This document shows positions 19,832 to 28,031 of a stretch of DNA of 64,000 bases, piece by piece; positions within the stretch are counted from its first letter, which is position 1; every line of letters starts with the position of its first letter. The notes under the pieces were generated by a model, which was not told where the DNA came from, searched no databases, and saw nothing but the letters and a program-made list of their open reading frames with translations. Source of the stretch: Carnobacterium viridans (GTDB lineage Bacteria; Bacillota; Bacilli; Lactobacillales; Carnobacteriaceae); contig NZ_FNJW01000008.1 of the NCBI RefSeq assembly GCF_900102725.1, forward strand, positions 372,001 through 436,000. Reading direction: 5' to 3'. The position numbers were made by a program, and so were the translations under genes.

Positions 19832-20692
19832 ATGATAAAAAAAGGTTTATTTTTAAGTAGTTTGGCATTAGTTCTAGCAGCATGCGGTACAGGGAATTCA
19901 GATTCAAATAGTTCATCAGAGGTTGTTACTACTGATGGATCGGCTGAACAAGAAGAAATCGTCATTAAAGTAGCATCACATTTGCCACCGATGACAGACA
20001 TTGTTGAAATAGCTGGAGAGGTTATTGCTGAACCCTATAAAGTGGATTTAGTCGAAGTATCCGATAATATCCAATACAATGAAGCTTTACTTAATGATGA
20101 GGTAGATGCCAACTTTGCACAGCATAAACCATTTATGGAAAAATTCAATACTGAACGTGAAGGAAATTTGGTGGCTCTTCAAACGATTTATAATCCAGTT
20201 GTAGGTTTTTATTCTCCTGTTTACGATACAATCGAAGAACTTGAAGATGGAGCTGAGGTAGCGATTCCTAGCGATGTTTCTAATGAAGCTAGAGCTTTGT
20301 CTATATTAGATCACTACGAAGTGATTACACTGGATCCTGAAATAGACAACCATGAAGCGACTGTAGAAGATATTACAGAAAATCCTAAGAATTTAACATT
20401 TACACACATTGATTTATTAAACTTAACAGGTGCATATGAAGATGGAGTAGAACTGGTCTTTAACTACCCAACTTACATTGACAGTATTGGATTGAAAACA
20501 GAAGATGCTGTTTTATTAGAAGATGATGATGAATATACCTTTGCGCTACAATTGATTGCACGTGAAGACAATCAAGATTCTGCTGAAATTCAAGCGTTGC
20601 TCGAAGCTTTTACATCTCAAGAAGTTTACGATTACTTGGATGAATTATCAAAAATCGGACATTTAGAGCCAGCATTTGAGCCAGCTAAGTAA
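19832..20692 (+). CDS. metQ: Methionine-type ABC transporter substrate-binding lipoprotein
   Basis: A lipoprotein signal peptide with lipobox LAAC ends at Cys 20 or so, followed by a Ser/Asn-rich linker and a NlpA/MetQ domain (KVASHLPPMTDIVEIAGEVI, then VDANFAQHKPFMEKFN). MetQ proteins capture methionine or methionine-containing compounds outside the membrane. The 286-residue length is normal. It is the last gene of the metNIQ operon and is followed by a terminator. Related NlpA lipoproteins can bind other ligands, so substrate is by family and operon. Confidence 0.9.
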   Translation: MIKKGLFLSSLALVLAACGTGNSDSNSSSEVVTTDGSAEQEEIVIKVASHLPPMTDIVEIAGEVIAEPYKVDLVEVSDNIQYNEALLNDEVDANFAQHKPFMEKFNTEREGNLVALQTIYNPVVGFYSPVYDTIEELEDGAEVAIPSDVSNEARALSILDHYEVITLDPEIDNHEATVEDITENPKNLTFTHIDLLNLTGAYEDGVELVFNYPTYIDSIGLKTEDAVLLEDDDEYTFALQLIAREDNQDSAEIQALLEAFTSQEVYDYLDELSKIGHLEPAFEPAK

Positions 20693-20725
20693 ATAAAAAT
20701 AAAAAAATAATTTTTTAATAAAATG

Positions 20726-20809
20726 GGAAAAGTTCCTAGATTTATGCTTCAAAAATATAAGCAAATGCTTAATTTTGAAGCTCAATACATTAGGACTTTT
20801 CTCTTTTTG
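20726..20809 (+). terminator. Branched terminator after metQ
   Basis: GAAAAGTTCCTA (20727-20738) pairs with TTAGGACTTTTC (20790-20801), enclosing a second hairpin built on GCTTC/GAAGC, then a T run. Confidence 0.7.
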
Positions 20810-21011
20810 TATGCGCAAAGACATTGTTTGCTTAATAAAAGAGTAATATTAACGGCAGAAATGAATAGTTAAATCATACTCAGATAGGGAATAACTCATT
20901 CTTTAAATGAGTTGAAAACTAGAGAGATTTATAATGATATTATTTACCAAATAATGTAAAATAACAGTATATACACAGAATATCGGTTTTTCCAAAGAAA
21001 GAAGGGTTAAG
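20810..21011. other. Leader region of the ECF S-component gene
   Basis: About 200 nt with a small perfect hairpin AACTCATT/AATGAGTT near 20890-20915. It matches no riboswitch I can recognise; a regulatory leader is possible but unsupported. Confidence 0.25.
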
Positions 21012-21617
21012 ATGTACCAAAAAAATAGGAGCGCTTATCGAACAGCTATCTTAGGTATTCTTACAGCTATTATTATTATTCAAAATTTTGTACCATTATT
21101 AGGATACATTCCTATTCCTCCCTTAAATCCTACAATCATTCATATTACGGTTATTGTAGTATCCATTACACTTGGAACAAAAGATGGAATGATTATTGGG
21201 TCTGTTTGGGGAATTACGCGTATGATTAAAGCCTTTACGATGCCAGCTTCACCGTTTGATTATTTTTTATGGAGGAATCCTATTATTGCGATCCTTCCGC
21301 GTATTCTTGTTGGTTTTGTAGCTGGGTACACGTATAATGTATTAAAAAAAAGAGTAGCTAAAGATTCAACAGCAATGATTATTTCTTCTATCTTAGCTTC
21401 ATTAACAAATACAATAATGGTATTAGGATTGATTTATGTTATCTATGGTGAGACTTATGCTTCACTGTTAGAAGTAGACTATTCAAATTTGCTGGGAGTT
21501 TTAGGGACAGTTGTGTTAACAAATGGAGTAGGCGAAGCGATAGCTGCTGCTGTTATTGCACCTATTATCGCACGTCCTTTAAAGAAATTTAGTATGCAAA
21601 ATTTAAAAAAACCGTAG
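21012..21617 (+). CDS. ECF transporter S component
   Basis: The 201-residue protein has five to six transmembrane segments and the N-terminal pattern of ECF S components that bind vitamins with high affinity and share an energy-coupling module encoded elsewhere. The segment PPLNPTIIHITVIVVSITLGTKDGMIIG and the FDYFLWRNPIIAILPRILVG part resemble the pantothenate/folate-type subgroup, but the ligand is not certain. The ribosome binding site is AGAAGGG, and the gene stands alone between two terminators. Confidence 0.82.
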   Translation: MYQKNRSAYRTAILGILTAIIIIQNFVPLLGYIPIPPLNPTIIHITVIVVSITLGTKDGMIIGSVWGITRMIKAFTMPASPFDYFLWRNPIIAILPRILVGFVAGYTYNVLKKRVAKDSTAMIISSILASLTNTIMVLGLIYVIYGETYASLLEVDYSNLLGVLGTVVLTNGVGEAIAAAVIAPIIARPLKKFSMQNLKKP

Positions 21618-21647
21618 AAGAGATAAAATCTTCTACGGTTTTTTTTC
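21606..21647. terminator. Bidirectional terminator
   Basis: AAAACCGTAGAAGA pairs with TCTTCTACGGTTTT between two convergent genes, with T runs on both strands. Confidence 0.88.
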
Positions 21648-21649
21648 TA

Positions 21650-22627
21650 TTAGAGTAATTCTTTTCTTAATTGTGCAGGAGATTTATCTGATAGGTAAGT
21701 CATTGGAACATCCAATACACTAAAAGCGCCCGTTTTTCCTTCTTGCTTAAACTTAACTGCGGCTCTTGCATAAGCCACCAAGATAGAAGAAGTAAATTCA
21801 GGGTTACTTTCTAATTCAAGTTGGAATTCAGCTTTTTGCTTACTTCCGGTCTCAGATTCTCCAGTTCGAATAACAAATCCACCATGAGGCATTTTTTGGT
21901 GGTCTTGTTCAAATTGTTCTTCGGTAATAAAATGGACAACTGTTTCGTAAGGTTCAAAATAATTTGGCATGGTTTTAATTGTATGCTCGATCTCTGATTG
22001 ATTTGCTCCTTCGTCAGAAACGATGTAACAAATCCGCATATGTTTTTCTCGAGTGGTAAGTTCAGGATTTTCACCTTTACGGACTTCGTTTAAAGCTTGA
22101 TCAAGAGGAACAGTATATTGAACCCCTTTATTTACTCCAGCAATACGACGAATAGCATCTGAATGTCCTTGACTAAGGCCTTTTCCCCAGAAAGTATACG
22201 TTTGTCCAACGGGTAGAACTGCTTCAAATAATGCACGGTTAAGCGAAAATAAACCTGGGTCCCAACCTACTGAAATAATGCTAATATTTTGACCGCTATT
22301 AGCAGCAAGATCTATTGCATCAAAATATGCTGGAATTTCCCCATGATTATCATAACTATCAATGGTCGAAAAATGTTTTGCCAGTTCTGGTCCTTGTTGC
22401 GGCAAGTCAGTGGCTGATCCGCCGCATAATAGTAAAACATCAATCGCATCTTTGTAATCTAAAATATCGTCTATACTTACTGTAGGCAAGTTTGAGTCTA
22501 CATCTGCAGGATTACGTCTAGTAAAGACCGCAACACCTTCCATATCTTTAAATTGACTAATGGCTAGTTCAACCCCTCTACCAATATTGCCGTAGCCGAC
22601 TAAACCAATTCGAATTTTTTGAGTCAT
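21650..22627 (-). CDS. ddh: Meso-diaminopimelate D-dehydrogenase
   Basis: The 325-residue enzyme catalyses reductive amination of tetrahydrodipicolinate to meso-diaminopimelate with NADPH, a one-step variant of the lysine/cell-wall precursor pathway. The Rossmann motif GLVGYGNIGRGVE is near residue 9, and SVGWDPGLFSLNRALFE and TFWGKGLSQGHSDAIRRI are highly characteristic. The start at 22627 has GGAGA 8 nt upstream; the earlier in-frame start at 22702 lies in the promoter. It is monocistronic with its own promoter and terminator. Confidence 0.93.
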   Translation of the reverse strand: MTQKIRIGLVGYGNIGRGVELAISQFKDMEGVAVFTRRNPADVDSNLPTVSIDDILDYKDAIDVLLLCGGSATDLPQQGPELAKHFSTIDSYDNHGEIPAYFDAIDLAANSGQNISIISVGWDPGLFSLNRALFEAVLPVGQTYTFWGKGLSQGHSDAIRRIAGVNKGVQYTVPLDQALNEVRKGENPELTTREKHMRICYIVSDEGANQSEIEHTIKTMPNYFEPYETVVHFITEEQFEQDHQKMPHGGFVIRTGESETGSKQKAEFQLELESNPEFTSSILVAYARAAVKFKQEGKTGAFSVLDVPMTYLSDKSPAQLRKELL

Positions 22628-22673
22628 GTCAGTTATCTCCAATCTATAGTTGAAATGTTGTCGTTCACTTTTT

Positions 22674-22702
22674 AGTATAATAGATATTAAACCATATTCC
22701 AA
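22674..22702 (-). promoter_or_regulatory. Predicted ddh promoter
   Basis: On the minus strand TTGGAA (22702-22697) and TATACT (22679-22674) with a 17-nt spacer, about 47 nt before the ddh start. Confidence 0.55.
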
Positions 22703-22777
22703 TAAAGGAATTAAAAATATGAAGCACTGATGTTTGCATTAGCTATTGCAACTCTTGTTTTAAAAATCTCGTCAAAC

Positions 22778-22900
22778 AAAAAAAGTAACCGTCTAAGCTT
22801 TAGCGAGTAGGACGATTACTTTTGTATGATGTTCTATAGTAGCTGCCGTCTTTAACGGTTCTATTCTAAAGAGGGGTATGTTGATGCATATCTCTCTTTT
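22778..22900 (-). ncRNA. Candidate small RNA with three hairpins and a terminator
   Basis: The minus strand reads as three hairpins: AAAGAG...CTCTTT (22899-22868) holding a C-rich side, CCGT...ACGG (about 22858-22846), and AAAGTAATCGTC...GACGGTTACTTT (22822-22782) followed by seven T. There is no gene just upstream on this strand that needs a terminator, and ddh has its own promoter downstream. A short transcript or a ddh leader are both possible; no convincing promoter was found. Confidence 0.35.
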
Positions 22901-23100
22901 CATGTATAATTTAGCATGGTTTGTTGGCTTTTTCAAATGAAATCACTATTTTAACCTTATTACAAATAAATTAAAAATTACAAACGAAACAGAATAGTAA
23001 TACTAGCTTAACGTATTTAATCCATTTCAATGGTATACTACTTAAGTAGTTTTCAAAAACGAAGACAAAGTAAATCATTTCAAAGATTGGGGAAATAAGT
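22901..23100. other. Intergenic region before the YrrS-like gene
   Basis: AT-rich; no frame with a ribosome binding site was seen. It should contain the promoter of the gene at 23101, but none stands out. Confidence 0.3.
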
Positions 23101-23766
23101 ATGAAGGACTCTAAAGAAAACAAAAAAAATACTCGTTCAAATAAATACGATAAGGAAAGAAAGACGATAAAAATATTAACTTTTGCAGTTGTGATTGCTG
23201 CATTGGTAGTAGTATTACTAATCGTTATGTCACTTTTTAGTGGGGGAGATGAACCTCAAGAAAGTGCAACTGAAAGTTCCAGCTTAATAATTAAAGACAG
23301 CGTCGAATCAACCCAAAATGAATCTCAAAGTTCTGAGAGCAGTTCTGAAAGTAGCTCTGAATCAGAATCATCCGAAAGTGAATCGAGCGAGTCAGAAGAA
23401 AGTGAAGAATCTGATTCAGAGTCGGTTGAAACAAATGAAACAGAACCTTCAGACGATAATGTATCAGAAGCATACACAGGTGACTGGAAACCGGTAGCAA
23501 CAGAACAACAAGGAGATCATACGACAGATTTTAGTAATGGTTCTCAAGATCGTATTGAAATCAAAAAAGCTGCTTCAGTTGCAACAGGTTTAAATGAATC
23601 AGATATGATTGAATGGTGGGTTGAAAATGGTGGGGCAGAGCAAGTAGTAGCGACTGTTTCAGATAGTAGCCAAACAAAAACGTACCGTGTTTACTTGAGT
23701 TGGGTAGATAATCAAGGATGGCAGCCAACAAAAGTAGAACAACTAAAACAAAATGATAAACAATAA
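23101..23766 (+). CDS. YrrS-like DUF1510 membrane-anchored protein
   Basis: A basic cytoplasmic N-terminus is followed by one transmembrane helix (about residues 24-46), a low-complexity Ser/Glu-rich linker (about 55-125, dominated by SES and SSE repeats), and an extracellular DUF1510 domain (about 125-215, with YTGDWKPVATEQ and MIEWWVENGGAEQVVATV). The DUF1510 protein YrrS of Bacillus is associated with cell wall or division functions; the function is not established here. The start follows GGGGAAATAAGT. It is monocistronic with a terminator. Confidence 0.85.
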   Translation: MKDSKENKKNTRSNKYDKERKTIKILTFAVVIAALVVVLLIVMSLFSGGDEPQESATESSSLIIKDSVESTQNESQSSESSSESSSESESSESESSESEESEESDSESVETNETEPSDDNVSEAYTGDWKPVATEQQGDHTTDFSNGSQDRIEIKKAASVATGLNESDMIEWWVENGGAEQVVATVSDSSQTKTYRVYLSWVDNQGWQPTKVEQLKQNDKQ

Positions 23767-23770
23767 ATTT

Positions 23771-23818
23771 AAAAGCTGGTATTAAAGCGAATGATTGCTT
23801 AGTACCAGCTTTTTTTTC
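23771..23818 (+). terminator. Terminator of the YrrS-like gene
   Basis: AAAAGCTGGTA pairs with TACCAGCTTTT (23771-23813), followed by T. Confidence 0.88.
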
Positions 23819-23952
23819 GTGTATTTTAATCTGATCTATTGAATAGGGATAATAAGAAGCTTAACAAGCGCTTTTTATTTCTGTTCTGAGTAGAAAAAAT
23901 GATATGATAGTCTCAAGTATCGATAACTTAAATGTATGGGAGGAATGAGACT

Positions 23953-24822
23953 ATGCGCTGGAAAGATAGAAGAAAAAGCAATCATGTAGAAGATCGTAGA
24001 GGAAAAAGTACTGGTGGTAAGACGTTAGTTGGGGGTGGAATAGGCGGGGTCCTTATTCTGTTGGCGTTCACATTTTTAAGCGGCGGAAATTTTGGTGATT
24101 TTTTAAATTCCGTTGTATCGGATCCTGGTGGAAATACAGCGACCATTTCCTATCAAGAAACCGAAACAGAATCTGAGCGAGCTGATTTTGTTTCGGTAGT
24201 CCTAGCAGATACAGAAGAGGTTTGGACGGATGTTTTTCAAGAGTATGGATATGAGTATCAAGAACCAACTTTAGTGCTTTTTTCTGGATCAGTTCAGTCA
24301 GCGTGTGGTGTCGCAGGTTCTTCAACCGGTCCGTTTTATTGTCCAGGAGATGCTAATTTGTATATTGATTTAAGCTTTTATGATGAATTAAGCCAACAGT
24401 TCAACGCTCCAGGAGATTTTGCAATGGCTTATGTCATTGCTCATGAAGTAGGTCATCATGTTCAAACGCAGTTAGGACTGACAGAGCAACTAAATATCTT
24501 ACGAAACGAGTTAAGTGAAACAGAATTTAATAAATACCAAGTTCGTTTTGAGCTACAAGCAGATTATTTTGCAGGAGTTTGGTCAAACTATGCTCAAGGG
24601 TTAGGCTACCTAGAAGAAGGAGACTACGAAGAAGCTATTAACGCTGCAGGTGCAGTAGGAGATGATCGTCTTCAACAACAAGCACAAGGATACGTTGTTC
24701 CTGAAAGTTTTACTCATGGTACTTCTGAGCAAAGAATGTATTGGTTTGAACGCGGATTTGAATCTGGTAATTTAGAAGATGGAGATACATTTGACGGAAA
24801 TGCTAAATTTAAACTTCCATAA
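23953..24822 (+). CDS. YpfJ-like neutral zinc metallopeptidase
   Basis: The 289-residue protein starts MRWKDRRKSNHVEDRRG, exactly as YpfJ/KPN_02809-family proteins do, has one transmembrane helix (about residues 24-45), and carries the zinc-protease motif HEVGHHVQTQLG near residue 166 with a downstream ELQADYFAGVW motif giving the third ligand. Catalytic domain faces outside. Substrates are unknown. The start at 23953 has GGGAGG 9 nt before it and is preferred over 23932. Length is normal. Confidence 0.9.
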   Translation: MRWKDRRKSNHVEDRRGKSTGGKTLVGGGIGGVLILLAFTFLSGGNFGDFLNSVVSDPGGNTATISYQETETESERADFVSVVLADTEEVWTDVFQEYGYEYQEPTLVLFSGSVQSACGVAGSSTGPFYCPGDANLYIDLSFYDELSQQFNAPGDFAMAYVIAHEVGHHVQTQLGLTEQLNILRNELSETEFNKYQVRFELQADYFAGVWSNYAQGLGYLEEGDYEEAINAAGAVGDDRLQQQAQGYVVPESFTHGTSEQRMYWFERGFESGNLEDGDTFDGNAKFKLP

Positions 24823-24866
24823 AAAAATTCTAAATTTCAGTGTAAAGTCAAACTAGGGAGGTTAAG

Positions 24867-26105
24867 ATGAAAAATTTAGATAAGAATTTTAATATGGTAC
24901 AAGACATCTTAAATAAAACAGAAGAAGAATTAAAAAAAATGAACCCAGTCAATATTATGGTAGTAGGAAAGACTGGGGTAGGCAAGAGTACCTTAATCAA
25001 TAATTTATTTAGAGAAAACCTTGCATTAACCGGTATCGGAAGACCGATTACGAAACACTTAAGGCGTATTTCTAAAGAAGGAGTCCCATTAGTGTTATAT
25101 GATACTAGAGGACTGGAATTAAGTCTTGAAGTACAAAAAGAAATCAAAAGCGAGATATTTGACACGATTAAAGAAAATAAAAAACTAGGCATCCAAGGAG
25201 AAATACACCTTGCTTACTACTGTATAAATGCAAATTCTTCACGTATAGAATCAACAGAACTTGAATTAATCAGCGAATTGAGTGAAAAACTTCCAGTTGT
25301 CATTGTTTTAACACAATCAATTGGTGAACCGGCAGCAACATTTAAAACATATATTGAAAATCTTAATTTGCCGATTTATGGGGTAGTATCTCTTATGGCC
25401 GAAAATTTCAAATTAACGGAAGAAATGTCGATACCAGCATTTGGATTAAAAGAATTGCTTGAATTAAGTTTTGAAATCATACCAGAAGAAGCAAAAAAGG
25501 CTTTTAACAATGCCCAACAAGTAGATATTGCACGAAAAGCGAACTCTGCTCGCAGTTGGGCAACGAGATATATTGCTACTTCATTTGGAGTAGGATTTTT
25601 ACCGATTCCTTTTTCTGACGCATCTGTTCTTGTACCTATGCAAGTAACATTATTGGCTCATATTACGGCTATCTTTGGTATTTCAATGGACAAAGCCACT
25701 ATTGCAAGTCTTGTAGCAGCAATAGGAGGGACTGGGGGAGCTACTTTTGCTGGAAGGTACATCGTTTCAAATGTGATAAAATTGATTCCTGGAGCTGGTA
25801 CAGTTGTTGGAGGACTCATTAGCGGTTCAACAGCAGCAATCATGACTACAGCTCTTTCTATGAGTTATATCGAGGTGTTAGCAATCATAGCTGCCGGAGA
25901 AAAAGATGGAAAATACCCAGATCTTAAAAATATTGAAAAATTAATGAAAGAAAAATTCCAAGCACGTCTTAAAAAAGGCGCTAAAATCAATAAAAACCTT
26001 GATTTAACAACTGATTTGTCAAAAGAAAACTTAGAATTAGGCGATGTAAAAAAAAATCATTTTTTAAGTAAATTTAAAAGGTTAACCAAGCGAAAAAAAT
26101 CTTAA
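24867..26105 (+). CDS. GTPase with C-terminal DUF697 domain
   Basis: The 412-residue protein has an Era-like GTPase domain (about 28-200) with P-loop GKTGVGKSTLINNLF near residue 32 and DTRG at the G3 position, followed by a DUF697 domain (about 220-350) with hydrophobic, Gly/Ala-rich stretches that probably insert in or contact the membrane, and a basic tail. Usual G4 NKxD is not obvious; VIVLTQS may occupy it. The family is poorly characterised. The ribosome binding site is GGGAGG. It stands alone, with a terminator. Confidence 0.85.
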   Translation: MKNLDKNFNMVQDILNKTEEELKKMNPVNIMVVGKTGVGKSTLINNLFRENLALTGIGRPITKHLRRISKEGVPLVLYDTRGLELSLEVQKEIKSEIFDTIKENKKLGIQGEIHLAYYCINANSSRIESTELELISELSEKLPVVIVLTQSIGEPAATFKTYIENLNLPIYGVVSLMAENFKLTEEMSIPAFGLKELLELSFEIIPEEAKKAFNNAQQVDIARKANSARSWATRYIATSFGVGFLPIPFSDASVLVPMQVTLLAHITAIFGISMDKATIASLVAAIGGTGGATFAGRYIVSNVIKLIPGAGTVVGGLISGSTAAIMTTALSMSYIEVLAIIAAGEKDGKYPDLKNIEKLMKEKFQARLKKGAKINKNLDLTTDLSKENLELGDVKKNHFLSKFKRLTKRKKS

Positions 26106-26158
26106 AATGATTCATAAATACATTTTGTCTTAAGTTAAAAAAATAGCAAAAATACTTT

Positions 26159-26190
26159 AAAACCAAAATAATTATTTTGGTTTTTTCTTT
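26159..26190 (+). terminator. Terminator of the GTPase gene
   Basis: AAAACCAAAATAA pairs perfectly with TTATTTTGGTTTT (26159-26184), then T-rich sequence. Confidence 0.8.
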
Positions 26191-26376
26191 AATTATACTA
26201 ATTCAGCGGTATATTGAACGGTATTTAAAATTTTCCAAAGCATTCTTACGCTTATTTAACGTAAACTCAGCATATATGTAGTTAACCATAATTTAATTAT
26301 GTTAACTAAGTTGAATAATTTATCACTAATTAATAAAATCTACTCTAAAGATGCAGTCTTAGATGAATGTTATATA

Positions 26377-26410
26377 AAGATTCATTTTGAAGTGAATCTT
26401 ATGGTATAAT
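26377..26410 (+). promoter_or_regulatory. Palindrome overlapping the satD promoter
   Basis: AAGATTCA (26377-26384) and TGAATCTT (26393-26400) form a perfect 8-bp inverted repeat with an 8-nt spacer, directly before TATAAT (26405-26410). A TTCATT 18 nt upstream of the -10 box is inside the repeat. The position suggests a repressor site. The 190 nt between the preceding terminator and this site shows nothing else. Confidence 0.45.
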
Positions 26411-26429
26411 CAAAAAAAGAGGTGATTAG

Positions 26430-27116
26430 ATGACCAGACAAACTGTGGGGACTCCATATGCAGCCATTATAGGAGATATTAAAGACTCTCGTAAAATTTC
26501 GAATCGAAAAGAAGTACAAGAACAATTTTATTCTATTTTACAAATAATAAATGAGAAATATGCAGAGGACATTGCTTCTAATTTCATTATTACTTTAGGA
26601 GACAGCTTCCAAGGATTACTAAAAAATAAACAAGTGATTTTAAGTATTATTTTTGAAATCGAATTGGCCATGGCTCCCATTGAATTACGATTTGGCATTG
26701 GCTTAGGCAATATCAGTACAATGATCCAACGAGATAATTCTATGGAGATGGATGGCACAGCCTACCACCGCGCAAGGCAAATGATTGAAACCATTGAGGG
26801 AAATGAAAATAAATATACCACAAGCGAGACCAATATGATGATTTGTTCCGGAGAAAGCTACCAACAAACAGATCAGCTATTGAATACTATTCTGTCACTG
26901 GCCACAGCATTGAAATCAAAGTGGTCTGCTAGACAAAAAGAAGTTATGTATGTTTATTTCACGCATGGAGAAAATCAATATAAGACAGCTGAAGAATTAG
27001 GGATTGGCCAATCTAGCGTTAACAAAGCTCTGAATACAGCGAAATACTATACCTATAAAACAGCTTTGATACACGCTAGCCACTTTTTAATACAGGATAT
27101 TGAGGATGATGAGTAG
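26430..27116 (+). CDS. SatD-family protein with C-terminal helix-turn-helix
   Basis: The 228-residue protein begins with the SatD pattern (AAIIGDIKDSRKISNRKEVQEQF) and has LGDSFQGLL and FGIGLG motifs reminiscent of nucleotide-cyclase-like folds. The C-terminus (about 175-215, QKEVMYVYFTHGENQYKTAEELGIGQSSVNKALNTAK) looks like a sigma-4-type helix-turn-helix. Family members are named from a Streptococcus acid-tolerance locus; biochemical function is unknown. The start follows GAGGTG. It touches the next gene, with which it forms a recurrent pair. Possible autoregulator at the palindrome upstream (inference). Confidence 0.82.
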   Translation: MTRQTVGTPYAAIIGDIKDSRKISNRKEVQEQFYSILQIINEKYAEDIASNFIITLGDSFQGLLKNKQVILSIIFEIELAMAPIELRFGIGLGNISTMIQRDNSMEMDGTAYHRARQMIETIEGNENKYTTSETNMMICSGESYQQTDQLLNTILSLATALKSKWSARQKEVMYVYFTHGENQYKTAEELGIGQSSVNKALNTAKYYTYKTALIHASHFLIQDIEDDE

Positions 27117-27863
27117 TTGAATCAAGTCGTATGGATAGTATTATTTATCGGACATATCTTGGGAGACTTTTATTTCCAAACGTCTGCGTTAGCTAGAGAA
27201 AAGGAAGCATCTGGTAAGAAATTAGTGCTCCATTGTTTTATCTATTTGATCACTATGGTAGGGGTGATTATTCCTATTTTTAGTTGGCCTTTATTAAAAG
27301 TGGTCATAGGAATTTCAGTGCTGCATTTCATGATTGATGGTCTAAAATTTGTGATAACGAATTGCTTTTTCATTCATAATAATAAAGATACGATTATCTT
27401 TCTAGTAGACCAAGGGTTACACATCCTTGTGTTACTTGCGGCAGTTGTTTCTATCACAGTATCTTCTATAAAGATTGAATATATGCTAGGATTAGAAACC
27501 TTGTCGAGCAGTTTAGGTTTGGATATGAACACTATTTTATCCTGGATACTGATTCTATTGGTGATGATCCGGCCATGCAGCATCACAATAAAAAAAGTAT
27601 TGAATCACTATCGTCCAACCAATGAAGAACAAGTAGATGAGGGAATCCCAAGTGCGGGAGCATTGATAGGTATTTTTGAACGTTTCTTTATTTTGCTGAT
27701 GCTGTATGCTAATCAATTTACTGCTATTGGATTTGTTCTGACAGCGAAGTCTATTGCTCGGTACAATAAAATTTCAGAAAATCCTCAGTTTGCGGAATAC
27801 TATTTACTGGGAACCTTATTGAGCACTTTGTTGATTATCGTCAGTTACTTTTTTATTTTCTGA
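27117..27863 (+). CDS. DUF3307-family membrane protein
   Basis: The 248-residue protein has about six transmembrane segments. The N-terminus GHILGDFYFQTSALAREKE, with a conserved His/Asp pair, is diagnostic of DUF3307. It begins with TTG immediately after the satD stop, so translation is probably coupled. Function is unknown; the consistent pairing with SatD suggests a two-component system of sensor/regulator and membrane partner (inference). Confidence 0.85.
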   Translation: MNQVVWIVLFIGHILGDFYFQTSALAREKEASGKKLVLHCFIYLITMVGVIIPIFSWPLLKVVIGISVLHFMIDGLKFVITNCFFIHNNKDTIIFLVDQGLHILVLLAAVVSITVSSIKIEYMLGLETLSSSLGLDMNTILSWILILLVMIRPCSITIKKVLNHYRPTNEEQVDEGIPSAGALIGIFERFFILLMLYANQFTAIGFVLTAKSIARYNKISENPQFAEYYLLGTLLSTLLIIVSYFFIF

Positions 27864-28031
27864 TGATGCAACTGTAAAGGAATTAATTGATGAGATTCGT
27901 TTGATGTTGAATTATTGGACTCTGGAATAGGTATTTAAATAATCAAGGTAGCTTTTGTTCCCTTATGTATTATAAACTATAAGGACAAGGTGTAGAATAA
28001 AGTTATTATGCATAAGGAAAAGGAGAATTCT

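Noticed and set aside
23310-23450. Ser/Glu-rich repeats as a possible CRISPR or DNA tandem repeat
   Set aside because: The repetition is codon-level low complexity within the linker of the YrrS-like protein, not a direct-repeat array with spacers.
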